Positions 8,237 through 18,400 of a DNA stretch of 21,930 bases are shown here, one piece after another (position 1 is the stretch's first letter; each line of letters starts with the position of its first letter). Both the position numbers and the translations under genes were made by a program. The notes under the pieces are model-generated. The model was not told the DNA's origin, made no database searches, and saw only the letters and a list, made by a program, of their open reading frames with translations. Source of the DNA: an uncultured Clostridia bacterium (GTDB lineage: Bacteria > Bacillota > Clostridia > TANB77 > CAG-508); contig CANQZP010000016.1 in NCBI GenBank assembly GCA_947628395.1, positions 1 through 21,930 of the forward strand, in the 5' to 3' direction.

Positions 8237-8680
8237 CTACGAAATTATATTTAACGTTAAATCCTCTGAAATTCCCTCATACAACTTTATAGTAGCTGTA
8301 AAAGTTCCAATATTTTTTATAGTCTCTTTTAATAAAATCTTCTTTTTATCTATATTTATATTATACTTTTGGTTTAATTCTTCTGAAATTTCCTTTGCAG
8401 TAACTCCTCCAAATATCTTTCCATTTTCTCCAGCTTTAACTTTTATTTCTAAAGTAATATTTTTTATTTTCTCTCCTATTTTTAAAGCCTCATTTCTTTC
8501 AGTTTCTTTTTTAAATGCTATAGATTCATTTTTAGAATTCAATTTTGCCAAATTTTCTTTATTAGCCTCAACTGCTAATTTTTTAGGAAAAAGATAATTT
8601 CTCACATATCCATCACTTGCGTTTATTATCTCATCTTTCTTTCCTACACCTTTGATGTTATCTAAAAGAATTACTTTCAT
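8237..8680 (-). CDS. rplI: 50S ribosomal protein bL9
   Basis: bL9 is a large-subunit ribosomal protein near the base of the L1 stalk that helps keep the reading frame. The N-terminal domain begins MKVILLDNIKGVGKKDEI and continues VRNYLFPKKLAVEA, the family signature. A long connecting helix and the C-terminal domain (KIFGGVTAKEI) follow. The 147-residue length is normal. AAAGGAGG lies seven bases before ATG. The gene sits 19 bases downstream of gdpP and 163 bases upstream of dnaB, a conserved order. bL9 is known to suppress frameshifting and mRNA slippage in E. coli, so it is of interest beside the recoding described here, but no altered residue is evident. Confidence 0.95.
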   Translation of the reverse strand: MKVILLDNIKGVGKKDEIINASDGYVRNYLFPKKLAVEANKENLAKLNSKNESIAFKKETERNEALKIGEKIKNITLEIKVKAGENGKIFGGVTAKEISEELNQKYNINIDKKKILLKETIKNIGTFTATIKLYEGISEDLTLNIIS

Positions 8681-8699
8681 ATTAAACCTCCTTTATAGG

Positions 8700-10703
8700 T
8701 CATACATTAGTTTCTGTTAAATACTCATTAATTCTAATTATAAGCTCATTTTTAGCTTCTTCTAGGGTTACACCTTCTAACTGAGCTCCGGCTAAGGTTA
8801 TATGTCCTCCTCCGCCTAATTTTTCTAGAATTACTTGTACATTTATATCACCAATTGACCTACCACTAATACAAATTTTCTCTCCGGTATCTCCTATTAC
8901 AAAAGAAGCTGTAATATCACTAATTGTAAGTAATTCATCTGCCGCTTTTGCACATATAGTATTTGAATCTTTTCCAGGTTCTTCATTTATAGAAATAGCA
9001 ATTGAACCTTCAATAATTTCTGCTTTTTTAACTATATCTGCTATAACATTATAACTTTCTAAATCACTTTGAAACCACTTTTTAACTTTGATTATATCTA
9101 CACCAAATTTTCTCAAATATGCTGCTGCTTCAAAAGTTCTTACACCAGTTTTGAAAGTAAAGTTTTTAGTATCTACCATAATTCCACCATACAAACTTTC
9201 CAATTCAATTTGTGTTAGTTCAACATCTCTTTCTACATATTGAATAAGTTCTGTAACAAGCTCTGCTGCTGATGAAGCATATACTTCATGGAAAGTTAAA
9301 CTTGCATTTTCAATAAAGTCTGTACTTTTTCTATGGTGATCAATTATTACTATTTTATCTGTTTTTTCTAATAATTCTGGTGCTTGTACATAAGATTTTT
9401 TATGAGTATCTACAACAATTACTAATGAATCTTTATCAGTTTTTGCTATAGCTTCTTTAGAATCAATAATAGCTTCATTATATTCTTCTACACTTTTTAG
9501 TGTATCTACGAATTTTCCTAAATTCATTCCAAAGTCTTCATTTACAATGTATGCTTTTTTGTTTAAAGTTTTAGCTAATCTATATATACCTAAACTTGAA
9601 CCTAATGAATCTATGTCAGTATTTTGATGTCCCATTATTATTACATTTTTTGAATCTAATATCAATTCTTCTAAAGAATGAGCTACAATTCTAGCTTTTA
9701 CCTTTGTTCTTTTTTCAACTTCTAATGTTGTTCCACCATAAAATTTATATTTTCCGTCTTTTCTTATAATTGCTTGATCTCCACCTCTACCTAATACTAA
9801 ATCTACTCCGGCTAAAGCTGATTTATATCTTTCATAGTAATTTGCACCTTCTGTTGAAATTGATATACTAAGTGTTATTGGAACTTTTGATTCTATCTCT
9901 TTAACAACATCTAGTATATTCATTTTATTTTTCTCTAAATCTGTTAGATATTTTTGTTCAAATGTACAAATAAAAGTATCTCTATCATTTTTTACTACTA
10001 ATCCTTCAATAGTTGAAGCCCAATCATAAATAGCTTTTTCTACTGAAGCTAAGATTTGAGACCTATCTTCAGGAGTTACTCTTTGAGATATTTCCTCATA
10101 ATTATCTATAACTGCAATTCCTATACATGTTTTCTCGTCATTATATTTATCAAATAGAGAATTATATCTTGTATCATCTAAGAAATATAAGCTAAGAACA
10201 TATTCTCTTCTTTTTCTTTTATCTCTTTTTTTACTGATAGAATATTCACAAAATATTTTATACACTTTATCATTTATTGTTATTTGTTTTGTGATTTCTC
10301 TTTTTTGTTCATTGTTTTCTAATTCTAATTTTATTTCTTTTATTATGCTTTCAAGATATGTTGTAATATCAATATCTTTAAACTCCATATTTACTTTTGG
10401 GTTTTTATAAACCAAGTTTCCGTCTGTTTCAATTACAACCATAGGAATAGGAGCTTTATTTAAAGTATTTCTTATAGCCGAATTCATTCCCCAAGTTACT
10501 TCTTCAATATGTGTTTCTATCTCAGTTTTCTTTTTAGTATTTACCCAAGCTGTATATATAATAAGTAAAACGAAGAATATTACTGATGGAATTATAAGGC
10601 CACTATCATAAGAACATAATAAAATTAAAAGCAAACCTATTAACACTAGATATATCTTTACTCTTGATGCTAATTTTTCTATTATTTTTGAATCTTTTTT
10701 CAT
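8700..10703 (-). CDS. gdpP: Cyclic-di-AMP phosphodiesterase GdpP
   Basis: GdpP (YybT family) hydrolyses the second messenger c-di-AMP at the membrane and so affects osmotic balance and cell-wall homeostasis. Two membrane helices lie at about residues 15-53, followed by a PAS-like domain and a degenerate GGDEF domain (about 175-315). The DHH phosphoesterase domain has GHQNTDIDSLG (about 354), VVDTH (about 420) and IDHHRKS (about 440-446). The DHHA1 domain ends with GGGGH (about 628). The length of 667 matches the family (about 655-660). The start ATG has AAGGGGA upstream, and a promoter lies at 10731-10759. It is the first gene of gdpP-rplI-dnaB. Confidence 0.95.
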   Translation of the reverse strand: MKKDSKIIEKLASRVKIYLVLIGLLLILLCSYDSGLIIPSVIFFVLLIIYTAWVNTKKKTEIETHIEEVTWGMNSAIRNTLNKAPIPMVVIETDGNLVYKNPKVNMEFKDIDITTYLESIIKEIKLELENNEQKREITKQITINDKVYKIFCEYSISKKRDKRKRREYVLSLYFLDDTRYNSLFDKYNDEKTCIGIAVIDNYEEISQRVTPEDRSQILASVEKAIYDWASTIEGLVVKNDRDTFICTFEQKYLTDLEKNKMNILDVVKEIESKVPITLSISISTEGANYYERYKSALAGVDLVLGRGGDQAIIRKDGKYKFYGGTTLEVEKRTKVKARIVAHSLEELILDSKNVIIMGHQNTDIDSLGSSLGIYRLAKTLNKKAYIVNEDFGMNLGKFVDTLKSVEEYNEAIIDSKEAIAKTDKDSLVIVVDTHKKSYVQAPELLEKTDKIVIIDHHRKSTDFIENASLTFHEVYASSAAELVTELIQYVERDVELTQIELESLYGGIMVDTKNFTFKTGVRTFEAAAYLRKFGVDIIKVKKWFQSDLESYNVIADIVKKAEIIEGSIAISINEEPGKDSNTICAKAADELLTISDITASFVIGDTGEKICISGRSIGDINVQVILEKLGGGGHITLAGAQLEGVTLEEAKNELIIRINEYLTETNV

Positions 10704-10730
10704 ATATTCACATTTCCCCTTAATATTCTT

Positions 10731-10759
10731 ATTTTACTTTATTTTAAGTAAAAAGTCAA
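10731..10759 (-). promoter_or_regulatory. Promoter of gdpP-rplI-dnaB
   Basis: On the minus strand TTGACT (10754-10759) and TAAAAT (10731-10736) are 17 bases apart. The site lies about 27 bases upstream of the gdpP start. There is no clear terminator between the preceding Fic gene and this promoter, so some read-through is possible. Confidence 0.7.
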
Positions 10760-10801
10760 TTTTTTAATACACGCCACAGAAAAAAATAGGAATTGTTTTT
10801 T

Positions 10802-11462
10802 TTAACCTTCGATTATAATACCATCAATACAATTATCAAATATAAATTGCTTTATTTTTTCATTATCATTTGTATTATAGAATTCTGTAAGTAAAATATT
10901 AAATTCTTCTAATTTTGTATCTGGAACTTTTATTATACCAGCTCCATTTTCTATCATAATTTTATTAGCACATATTGTACTTGTCCTTTTATTTCCATCC
11001 CAAAATAATTGTTTTCTCATTCCATATAACATATATTCTATAGCTCTTTGTGTTGCATTTTCTATTTTTAAAATATCGCCTATTTCTTGCTTTATTTTAT
11101 TTTCATTTGGTATATCAGGAATATATTCTGTCCCAGTTATTTCAACTCTTCCGATTTCTTAATTTTCCCCATTCTATACTTTCATTTCTTGCTACCAATT
11201 CATTAACTTTGCATATAAATTCTAAATTAAACTCTTTTTCTATATTATTTATAATATATTTCCATGCATCTCTTAAATTCAAAATACATTGAATCTCATC
11301 TATTTTTAAATTAGGTACATTTATTCCTTCTAGAATAGTCTTTGTTTGTGGAAATGTTACATTTAAACCTTCCATTTTTGCATTTGCATAAACATTATCT
11401 ACAATGTTTCTTTTAGCTAAAAATATATTTTGTTCTACTGTCATAGAATATTTATTATCCAT
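10802..11462 (-). CDS. Fic-domain protein, needs a +1 frameshift at CGG
   Basis: Fic proteins usually transfer AMP or another nucleotide group to a target protein. Read with one +1 shift at CGG 11151-11153, the gene encodes 219 residues: an N-terminal helical part with NAKMEGLNVTFPQT, the segment EWGKLRN-G-RVEITGTEYIPD, and the Fic loop QLFWDGNKRT near residues 149-158. Unshifted, the frame stops two codons after CGG. The usual loop is HxFxxGN(G/K)R; here the catalytic histidine position is glutamine. My recollection is that related Bacillota proteins also carry QLFWDGNKRT, so this may be a subfamily trait rather than decay. ATG 11462 has AGAGGAAG upstream and a good promoter. The gene stands alone after the rpoC terminator. 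Target and function are unknown; an antitoxin partner was not seen. Confidence 0.75.
11151..11153 (-). other. Putative +1 recoding site CGG-A in the Fic gene
   Basis: The zero frame reads AGA AAT CGG AAG AGT TGA; skipping the C gives AGA AAT GGA AGA GTT GAA, that is LRNGRVE, as expected for this Fic region. The glycine is residue 104. CGG occurs nowhere else in the gene. The pattern matches dnaB and rpoC. Confidence 0.7.
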
Positions 11463-11492
11463 TATTCTTCCTCTTTTCTAATCATTTTCGAT

Positions 11493-11521
11493 ATTATAAC
11501 ATTTTTTATATATTATTACAA
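11493..11521 (-). promoter_or_regulatory. Promoter of the Fic gene
   Basis: On the minus strand TTGTAA (11516-11521) and TATAAT (11493-11498) are exactly 17 bases apart, about 30 bases upstream of ATG. The gene therefore need not depend on rpoC read-through. Confidence 0.65.
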
Positions 11522-11531
11522 TACACGTAAT

Positions 11532-11547
11532 AGCGATTTTAATCGCT
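11532..11547. repeat. Short degenerate palindrome AGCGATT...AATCGCT
   Basis: A 7-bp inverted repeat with a two-base loop resembles the core (GCGATT...AATCGC) of the GTAGGGGCGA repeats but lacks the flanking G/C runs. It may be a decayed or minimal copy, just upstream of the Fic promoter. Confidence 0.35.
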
Positions 11548-11576
11548 CGTATGAAAAGTCAATGTCTCTGAATTAC

Positions 11577-11607
11577 AAAAAAGAACACCAATTTAATTGA
11601 TGTTCTT
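11577..11607 (-). terminator. rpoBC operon terminator
   Basis: A 12-bp stem (11581-11592 with 11596-11607, one G-T pair) has a 3-base loop and is followed on the minus strand by a T-run. It lies 9 bases after the rpoC stop codon. Confidence 0.85.
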
Positions 11608-11616
11608 CTTTTTGAA

Positions 11617-14600
11617 TTATACATTTTGATTTATATTTTGTTCTATTTCTTGTGCTTCAGTATTTATATGTATATCTCTGTATCTCTTTAATCCTGTTCC
11701 TGCTGGAATTAGTTTACCAATTATAACATTTTCTTTTAGTCCAATTAGAGAATCTACTTTTCCTTTTATTGCAGCTTCTGTTAATATCTTTGTTGTCTCT
11801 TGGAATGATGCTGCTGATAAGAAGCTTTCTGTTGCAAGTGAAGCTTTTGTAATTCCTAGTAAAACTCTCTTTCCTTTTGCTGGTGTCTTTCCTTCTTCAA
11901 TAGCTTTTTTGTTTACATCTTCGAAATCATACATATCAACTAATGATGCAGTAAATAATCCTGTATCTCCTCCATCTTCTACTCTTACTTTCTTAAGCAT
12001 TTGTCTTGCAATTACTTCAATATGTTTATCGTTGATATCAACACCTTGATTTCTATAAACTTTTTGAACTTCTGAAATGATATATTTGAAAACTCCATCT
12101 GGTCCTTTAATAGCTAAAATATCATTTGGATTTATACTTCCTTCTGTTAATGGGTCACCTGCTTCGATTTCATCTCCGTCTTTTACGCAAAGCTTTGAAC
12201 CGAAACTGATAACATAAGTTTTAGCATCATCTTTTCCAGTAACAGTAACTTCTTTTCTCTTTTTGTCGTTATTTACAGTTATTTTTCCAGCAATCTCTGA
12301 AATAATAGCTAAACCTTTAGGATTTCTAGCTTCAAATAACTCTTCAACTCTAGGAAGACCTTGTGTAATATCTCCTCCAGCTACACCACCAGTATGGAAT
12401 GTTCTCATTGTAAGCTGTGTACCAGGCTCACCTATTGATTGTGCAGCTATGATTCCTACAGATTCTCCTATATTTACTCTCTTTCTTGTAGCTAATCCCA
12501 TACCATAGCATTTACTACAAGCTCCATGTTTTGCTCTACATCCTAATACTGAACGAACTTTAACTTTTGAGTATCCTGCAGCTACTATCTTTTCAGCTAA
12601 ATCGTCTGTTATCATTGTATTTGTATCTGCAATCAATTCTTTAGTCTTTGGATCATATAAATCTTCTAATAAATATCTTCCTACTAATCTTTCTTGTAAT
12701 TTTTCTAATACTTGATTTCCATCTTTAATATCTTCAAGTTCAATTCCATCATGTGTTCCACAGTCGTCTTCTCTTATTATTATATCTTGAGATACATCAA
12801 CTAATCTTCTTGTTAAGTATCCTGAATCGGCTGTTCTTAAAGCTGTATCTGCTAAACCTTTTCTAGCGCCATGTGATGAAATAAAGTATTCTAACGCATC
12901 TAGACCTTCACGGAAACAAGATTTAATTGGAATTTCAACAGCTTTACCTGATGTATTAGCCATAAGTCCACGCATACCTGCGATTTGTCTTAACTGGTTC
13001 ATATTTCCGTCTTGCTCCTGATTGAGCCATCATGTAAATTGGATTTAACTCATCAAAGTTATCTTTCATAGCTTCTGTAACGTCTTTTGTAGCTTTTTCC
13101 CATATTTTAATAACAGCATCATATCTTTCATTTTCTGTTATCAAACCACGTTTAAATTGTTTTAATACATTTTCTACATCTTCATCTGCTGCTGCTAAGA
13201 TATCTTTTTTAGCTGCAGGAACTGCAACATCAGCAACAGACACTGTGATAGCACCTTTTGTAGAATATTTATATCCAGTAGCTTTAATATAGTCTAATAC
13301 TTCAGCTGTTTCTGATAATCCATGTGCATTAATACATTTTGCAACTATAGTTCCTAAGTTTTTCTTTATAACTGGGAAATCTATCTCTAAATCAAATGCT
13401 TTTTCTGGATCTGATCTGTCAACAAAACCTAAATCTTGTGGTATTCCTTCATTATAGATTAATCTTCCTACTGTAGTTTCTATTGTTTTATGTTTGATTT
13501 CTCCGTCAATCTCTTTTTCCATTCTTACTTTTACTTTGCAGTGTAATCCAACATCATTATTGTGATAAGCCATTAAAGCTTCATCTTTAGATGAGAAATA
13601 CATTCCCTCACCTTTTTCACCATCAATTTGTACTGTTAAGTAATATGCACCTAATATCATATCCTGTGTAGGTACTGTTACTGGTTTACCATCTTGAGGT
13701 TTTAAAAGGTTATTTACTGAAAGCATTAAGAATCTAGCTTCTGCTTGTGCTTCTGGTGATAATGGTACGTGTACAGCCATCTGGTCACCATCGAAGTCAG
13801 CATTAAATGCAGTACAAACAAGTGGATGTAGTTTTATAGCTCTACCTTCTACTAAAATTGGTTCAAATGCTTGAATACCAAGTCTGTGTAATGTAGGAGC
13901 ACGGTTTAACATTACTGGATGATCTTTTATAACATCTTCTAATATATCCCATACTTCTGGTCTTAACTTTTCTACCATTCTTTTAGCATTTTTTATGTTA
14001 TGAGCTAAACCTCTTTCTACTAATTCTTTCATAACAAATGGTTTAAATAATTCTATTGCCATTTCTTTAGGTAATCCACATTGATAAATCTTAAGTTCTG
14101 GTCCTACTACGATAACTGAACGTCCTGAATAGTCAACCCTCTTACCTAATAAGTTTTGACGGAATCTACCTTGTTTTCCTTTTAATAAATCTGATAATGA
14201 TTTTAATGGTCTATTACCAGCTCCTGTTACTGGTCTTCCACGTCTTCCATTATCTATTAATGCATCTACAGATTCTTGTAACATTCTCTTTTCATTTCTT
14301 ACAATTATCTCTGGTGCACCTAATTCTAATAATCTTTTTAATCTGTTATTTCTATTTATTACTCTTCTATATAAATCATTTAAGTCTGATGTAGCAAATC
14401 TACCACCATCTAATTGTACCATAGGTCTTAAATCTGGTGGAATAACTGGTATTACATTCATTACCATCCATTCTGGTTTATTTCCAGAAAGTCTAAAACT
14501 TTCTACTGTATCTAATCTTTTTACTATTTTAGCTTTCTTTTGCTCAGTAGCATGTTCTAGTTCTTTTTTTAGCTCTTCTGATAATTTTTCTATATCAGTT

Positions 14601-15145
14601 TCTTCAAGTAATTTTCTAATAGCTTCTGCTCCCATTTCAGCTTTAAAAGAACCTTTTCCATACTTTTCAACTGCTTCATGATATTCTTTTTCATTTAACA
14701 CTTGGCATTTTAAAAGTCCAGATGTTCCTTTATCAACTACTATATATGAAGCAAAATAAATTACTTTTTCTAAGTTCCTTGGTGAGATATCCAAGATTAA
14801 AGCTATTCTACTAGGTATTCCTTTAAAATACCAAATATGTGCGATTGGTGCAGCAAGCTCTATATGTCCCATTCTTTCTCTTCTTACTTTAGATTTTGTT
14901 ACTTCAACACCACATCTATCACAAACAATACCTTTATATCTAACTCTTTTATATTTACCACAGTGACATTCCCAGTCTTTTGTTGGACCAAATATTTTTT
15001 CACAAAATAGTCCATCTTTTTCTGGTTTTAAAGTTCTGTAGTTAATAGTCTCTGGTTTTTTTACTTCACCTTTTGACCATTCTCTTATCTTTTCATCTGA
15101 TGCTAAGCCTATTTTTAGCTTATTAAACACTTCCAATTCTTCCAT
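11617..15145 (-). CDS. rpoC: RNA polymerase beta' subunit, needs a +1 frameshift at CGG
   Basis: Beta' forms half of the RNA polymerase active centre. The joined product has 1,175 residues, close to the usual 1,200 for Bacillota. The N-terminal zinc finger is CHCGKYKRVRYKGIVCDRCG, the catalytic loop is NADFDGDQMA (about 446-455), and the second zinc site uses DDCGTH, GCRAKHGAC and CSKC. After residue 712 the frame hits CGG (13007-13009) and stops 17 codons later. Skipping the C gives GGA AAT ATG, restoring SGARGNMNQLRQIAGMRG, the invariant segment just before the bridge helix. A split subunit made by restart at ATG 13002 is unlikely, since it would break that helical region and has no binding site. 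I start at ATG 15145 (MEELEVFNKLKIGLAS) with AAGGGGG upstream. Confidence 0.96.
13007..13009 (-). other. Putative +1 recoding site CGG-A in rpoC
   Basis: The zero frame reads GGA GCA AGA CGG AAA TAT; skipping the C gives AGA GGA AAT ATG, that is SGARGNM. The glycine (residue 713) belongs to a nearly invariant part of beta'. There is no other in-frame CGG in the 1,175 codons of rpoC or the 1,253 of rpoB. Confidence 0.78.
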
Positions 15146-15272
15146 TATTATTGGTAGCCCCCTTAATTTATTTTTTTGGCATCCAATATTTTTAAATAAA
15201 TTATCCTTTGCTCTAGCAGATAAAAATGTCAATTTATTTAATTTCTCAGATAATATTTAATTTTTAATATAT

Positions 15273-15468
15273 TTTAGAATAATAACAATGTAGCGCGAGG
15301 GAGAGCTTTTATATTTTTTATACGAGCCGCTCGGGGGGACCGATGAGCGCTGTTGCATACTTAGAGTATGCTTACAGCGCCATTGGGATAAGGTGAGTAA
15401 AAAAATATAAACTCTCCCGGGAGCGGTAGCTTTCCTCGATACTATTTCAATAAATTTATTATTCTAAA
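15273..15468. repeat. Palindromic structured element between rpoB and rpoC
   Basis: The 339-base gap between rpoB and rpoC holds an element bounded by a perfect 13-bp inverted repeat: TTTAGAATAATAA (15273-15285) and its complement (15456-15468). Further nested complementary blocks are CGAGG, GAGAG, TTTATATTTTTT with AAAAAATATAAA, and CCGCTC (about 15327-15332) with GAGCGG (15421-15426). In the centre GCGCTGT...ACAGCGC and GCATACT/AGTATGC form a long hairpin enclosed by CCGATG/CATTGG. The core matches 1-92. It could be a non-autonomous mobile element or a structured RNA, perhaps an RNA processing or attenuation site between the two polymerase genes. I do not recognise the family. Confidence 0.65.
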
Positions 15469-15484
15469 TGTTTTTTACTTAAAA

Positions 15485-18400
15485 TTATTCGTCTTCAGAA
15501 GGTAAATCCATATCATCTAATAGATTGTCTTCACCTAAATCCTCATCATCCTCTAATAAAGTATCAAATAAATCATCATCAGTTTCCATATTTTCTAAGT
15601 CAATCTCTTCATCTTCCTTTTCCATATCTTCATCTGTAATTTCATTTAATTCTTCATTCTCTTCTGCCAAAAGTTCTTCTTCCATCATTTGTCTTCCTTG
15701 CTCTTCTGTAAGATCTATTCCATCTTCTACAGTTTCTTTCAACTCTAGTTCTTCATCTGTATCAGAGAATAATCTTACATCTAATCCTAAACTTTGAAGT
15801 TCTTTTACTAGAACTTTGAAACTTTCTGGCATTCCTGGTTCAGGAATATTTTCACCTTTTACTATTGATTCATAAGTTTTTACTCTTCCTACAACATCAT
15901 CTGATTTAACTGTTAAAATTTCTTGTAGTGTGTATGCTGCACCATAAGCCTCTAATGCCCAAACTTCCATCTCTCCAAAACGCTGTCCACCAAATTGAGC
16001 TTTACCTCCAAGTGGTTGTTGTGTAACTAAAGAATATGGTCCAGTTGAACGAGCATGTATTTTATCATCTACTAAGTGGTGAAGTTTTAACATGTACATT
16101 ACACCAACTGTTATTGGTTTATCAAATGGCTCTCCTGTTCTTCCATCATAAAGAATAGTTTTTCCATTTGTTTCAAGTCCTGCTAATTTTAAACATTCTT
16201 CTATATCTTCTTCAGATGCACCATCAAATACTGGTGTAGCTACTTTCCAGTTTAACATTCTAGCAGCAGCACCTAAGTGAACTTCCAAAACTTGACCTAA
16301 GTTCATACGAGAAGGTACACCTAATGGATTAAGTACGACATCTACAGGAGTTCCATCTGGCATAAATGGCATATCTTCTTCTGGTAATATTCTTGAAATA
16401 ACACCTTTGTTTCCATGACGTCCAGCCATTTTGTCACCAACAGATATTTTTCTTTTTTGAGCAATATATACTCTTATTACTTTATTTACTCCAGGTCCTA
16501 ATTCATCAGAATTTTCTCTAGTAAATACTTTTACATCAACGATTGTTCCAGCTTCTCCATGAGGTACTCTAAGAGATGTATCTCTAACTTCTCTAGCTTT
16601 TTCTCCAAATATTGCACGAAGTAATCTTTCCTCTGCTGTTAGTTCTGTTTCACCTTTTGGAGTAACTTTACCTACTAATATATCTCCTGGTCTTACCTCT
16701 GCACCAATACGAATTATACCTTCATCATCTAAGTCTCTTAAGCTGTCTTCTCCTACATTTGGAATATCTCTTGTAATTTCTTCTGGTCCTAATTTTGTAT
16801 CACGACATTCACAATCGTAGTCTTCAATATGTATAGATGTTAAAACATCTTCTTTTACTAATCTTTCATTTAGAAGTATTGCGTCCTCATAGTTATAACC
16901 TTCCCAAGTTGTGAAAGCTATAAGTAAGTTTTTACCTAATGCCATCTCACCTTTGTCTGTAGCAGGTCCGTCAGCAATAACATCTCCTCTTTTTATTTTC
17001 TCTCCAGTTTTTACTATTGGTCTTTGATTTACACAAGTTCCACCATTAGTTCTCTTGAATTTACGAAGTGTATAAGTTTTCTTCTCACCTTTTGAGTTCT
17101 TGATAACAATCTCATCACCAGTAACTCTTTCTACTGTTCCGTCTTCATCTGCTACTATTAAGATTCCTGAATCTTTAGCAGCTCTATATTCAATACCAGT
17201 TCCAACCATAGGCGATTCTGTAATCATAAGAGGAACTGCTTGACGTTGCATGTTTGCACCCATAAGTGCACGGTTAGCGTCATCATGCTCTAAGAAAGGT
17301 ATCATAGCTGCACCAACTGAAACTAATTGTTTTGGTGATACATCTACATAGTCAACTCTTTCTTTTTCAACTTCTGTAATTTCATCTAGATATCTTACTC
17401 TAATTCTCTTATTTATAAATTTTCCATCTTTATCAAGTGGTTCTGAAGCCTGAGCTATAATATACTCATCTTCAGTATCAGCTGTCATATATTCTACTTC
17501 GTCAGTAACTTTTCCAGTCTTTTTATCTACTTTTCTATATGGTGTTTCTACAAATCCATATTCATTTATTATAGCAAATGTAGTAAGTGCTGATATAAGT
17601 CCAATGTTAGGTCCTTCAGGAGATTCTATTGGACATAATCTACCATAATGTGTATAGTGTACGTCACGAACCTCGAATCCAGCTCTTTCTCTTGATAATC
17701 CTCCAGGTCCTAATGCTGAAATTCTTCTTTTATGTGTTAATTCTGAAAGCGGATTTGTTTGATCCATAAATTGTGATAATTGTGAACTTCCGAAGAATTC
17801 TCTAATTGCTGATGTTATTGGTTTTGTATTAATTAATGTTTGTGGTGTTACAACATCTAAGTCTTGTATTGTCATTCTTTCACGAACAACTCTTTCTAAT
17901 CTTGTTAAACCAATTCTAAATTGATTTTGTAAAAGTTCTCCAACACATCTTATACGTCTATTTCCTAAGTGGTCAATATCATCTATTTTTCCTAATCCAT
18001 GATCTAAGTTTAGAAGATAGCTTATAGAACCTATAATATCTTCTGTTGTAACATGTTTTGGAACTAATTCATCCATTCTTTCTTCTATAACTTTTGCTAA
18101 ATCTTTCTGAGCAGTATTTTCTAATATATTTTTTAGAACAGTATAATTTACTAATTCTTTAACTGTAACTTTCTTTAAAACTTTTTCATCTACAAAGGCT
18201 TTAATATCTACTGTTCCATTTCCTATAACTCTTACTTTTTTATCTTCTACTTTTACGTCTACAATATTTATTCCAGAATTTTGAATTTCTGTAGCTACTT
18301 CTTTTGAAATAACTTCATCTTTTTCTACTAATACTTCTCCTGTTTCTGGATTTACTATTGTATCAAAAGCAACTTGATTTGTTATTCTATGTGCTAAATT

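Noticed and set aside
11617..13002. rpoC as two separate genes (split beta' as in cyanobacteria)
   Set aside because: The break lies inside an invariant helical region, the second frame has no ribosome binding site, and one base accounts for it exactly with the same signature as two other genes.
8017..13009. Calling dnaB, the Fic gene and rpoC pseudogenes
   Set aside because: Two are essential, none shows further damage, and all three breaks are the same CGG-A event. A systematic base-calling error is still possible and is kept as the main alternative.
8017..13009. Reassignment of CGG to another amino acid (as reported in some bacteria)
   Set aside because: Reading CGG as any single amino acid leaves the frame broken and a premature stop; only a +1 shift restores the proteins.
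15525..15797. Serine-rich 90-codon open frame on the plus strand
   Set aside because: It is the antisense shadow of the acidic C-terminal tail of RpoB.
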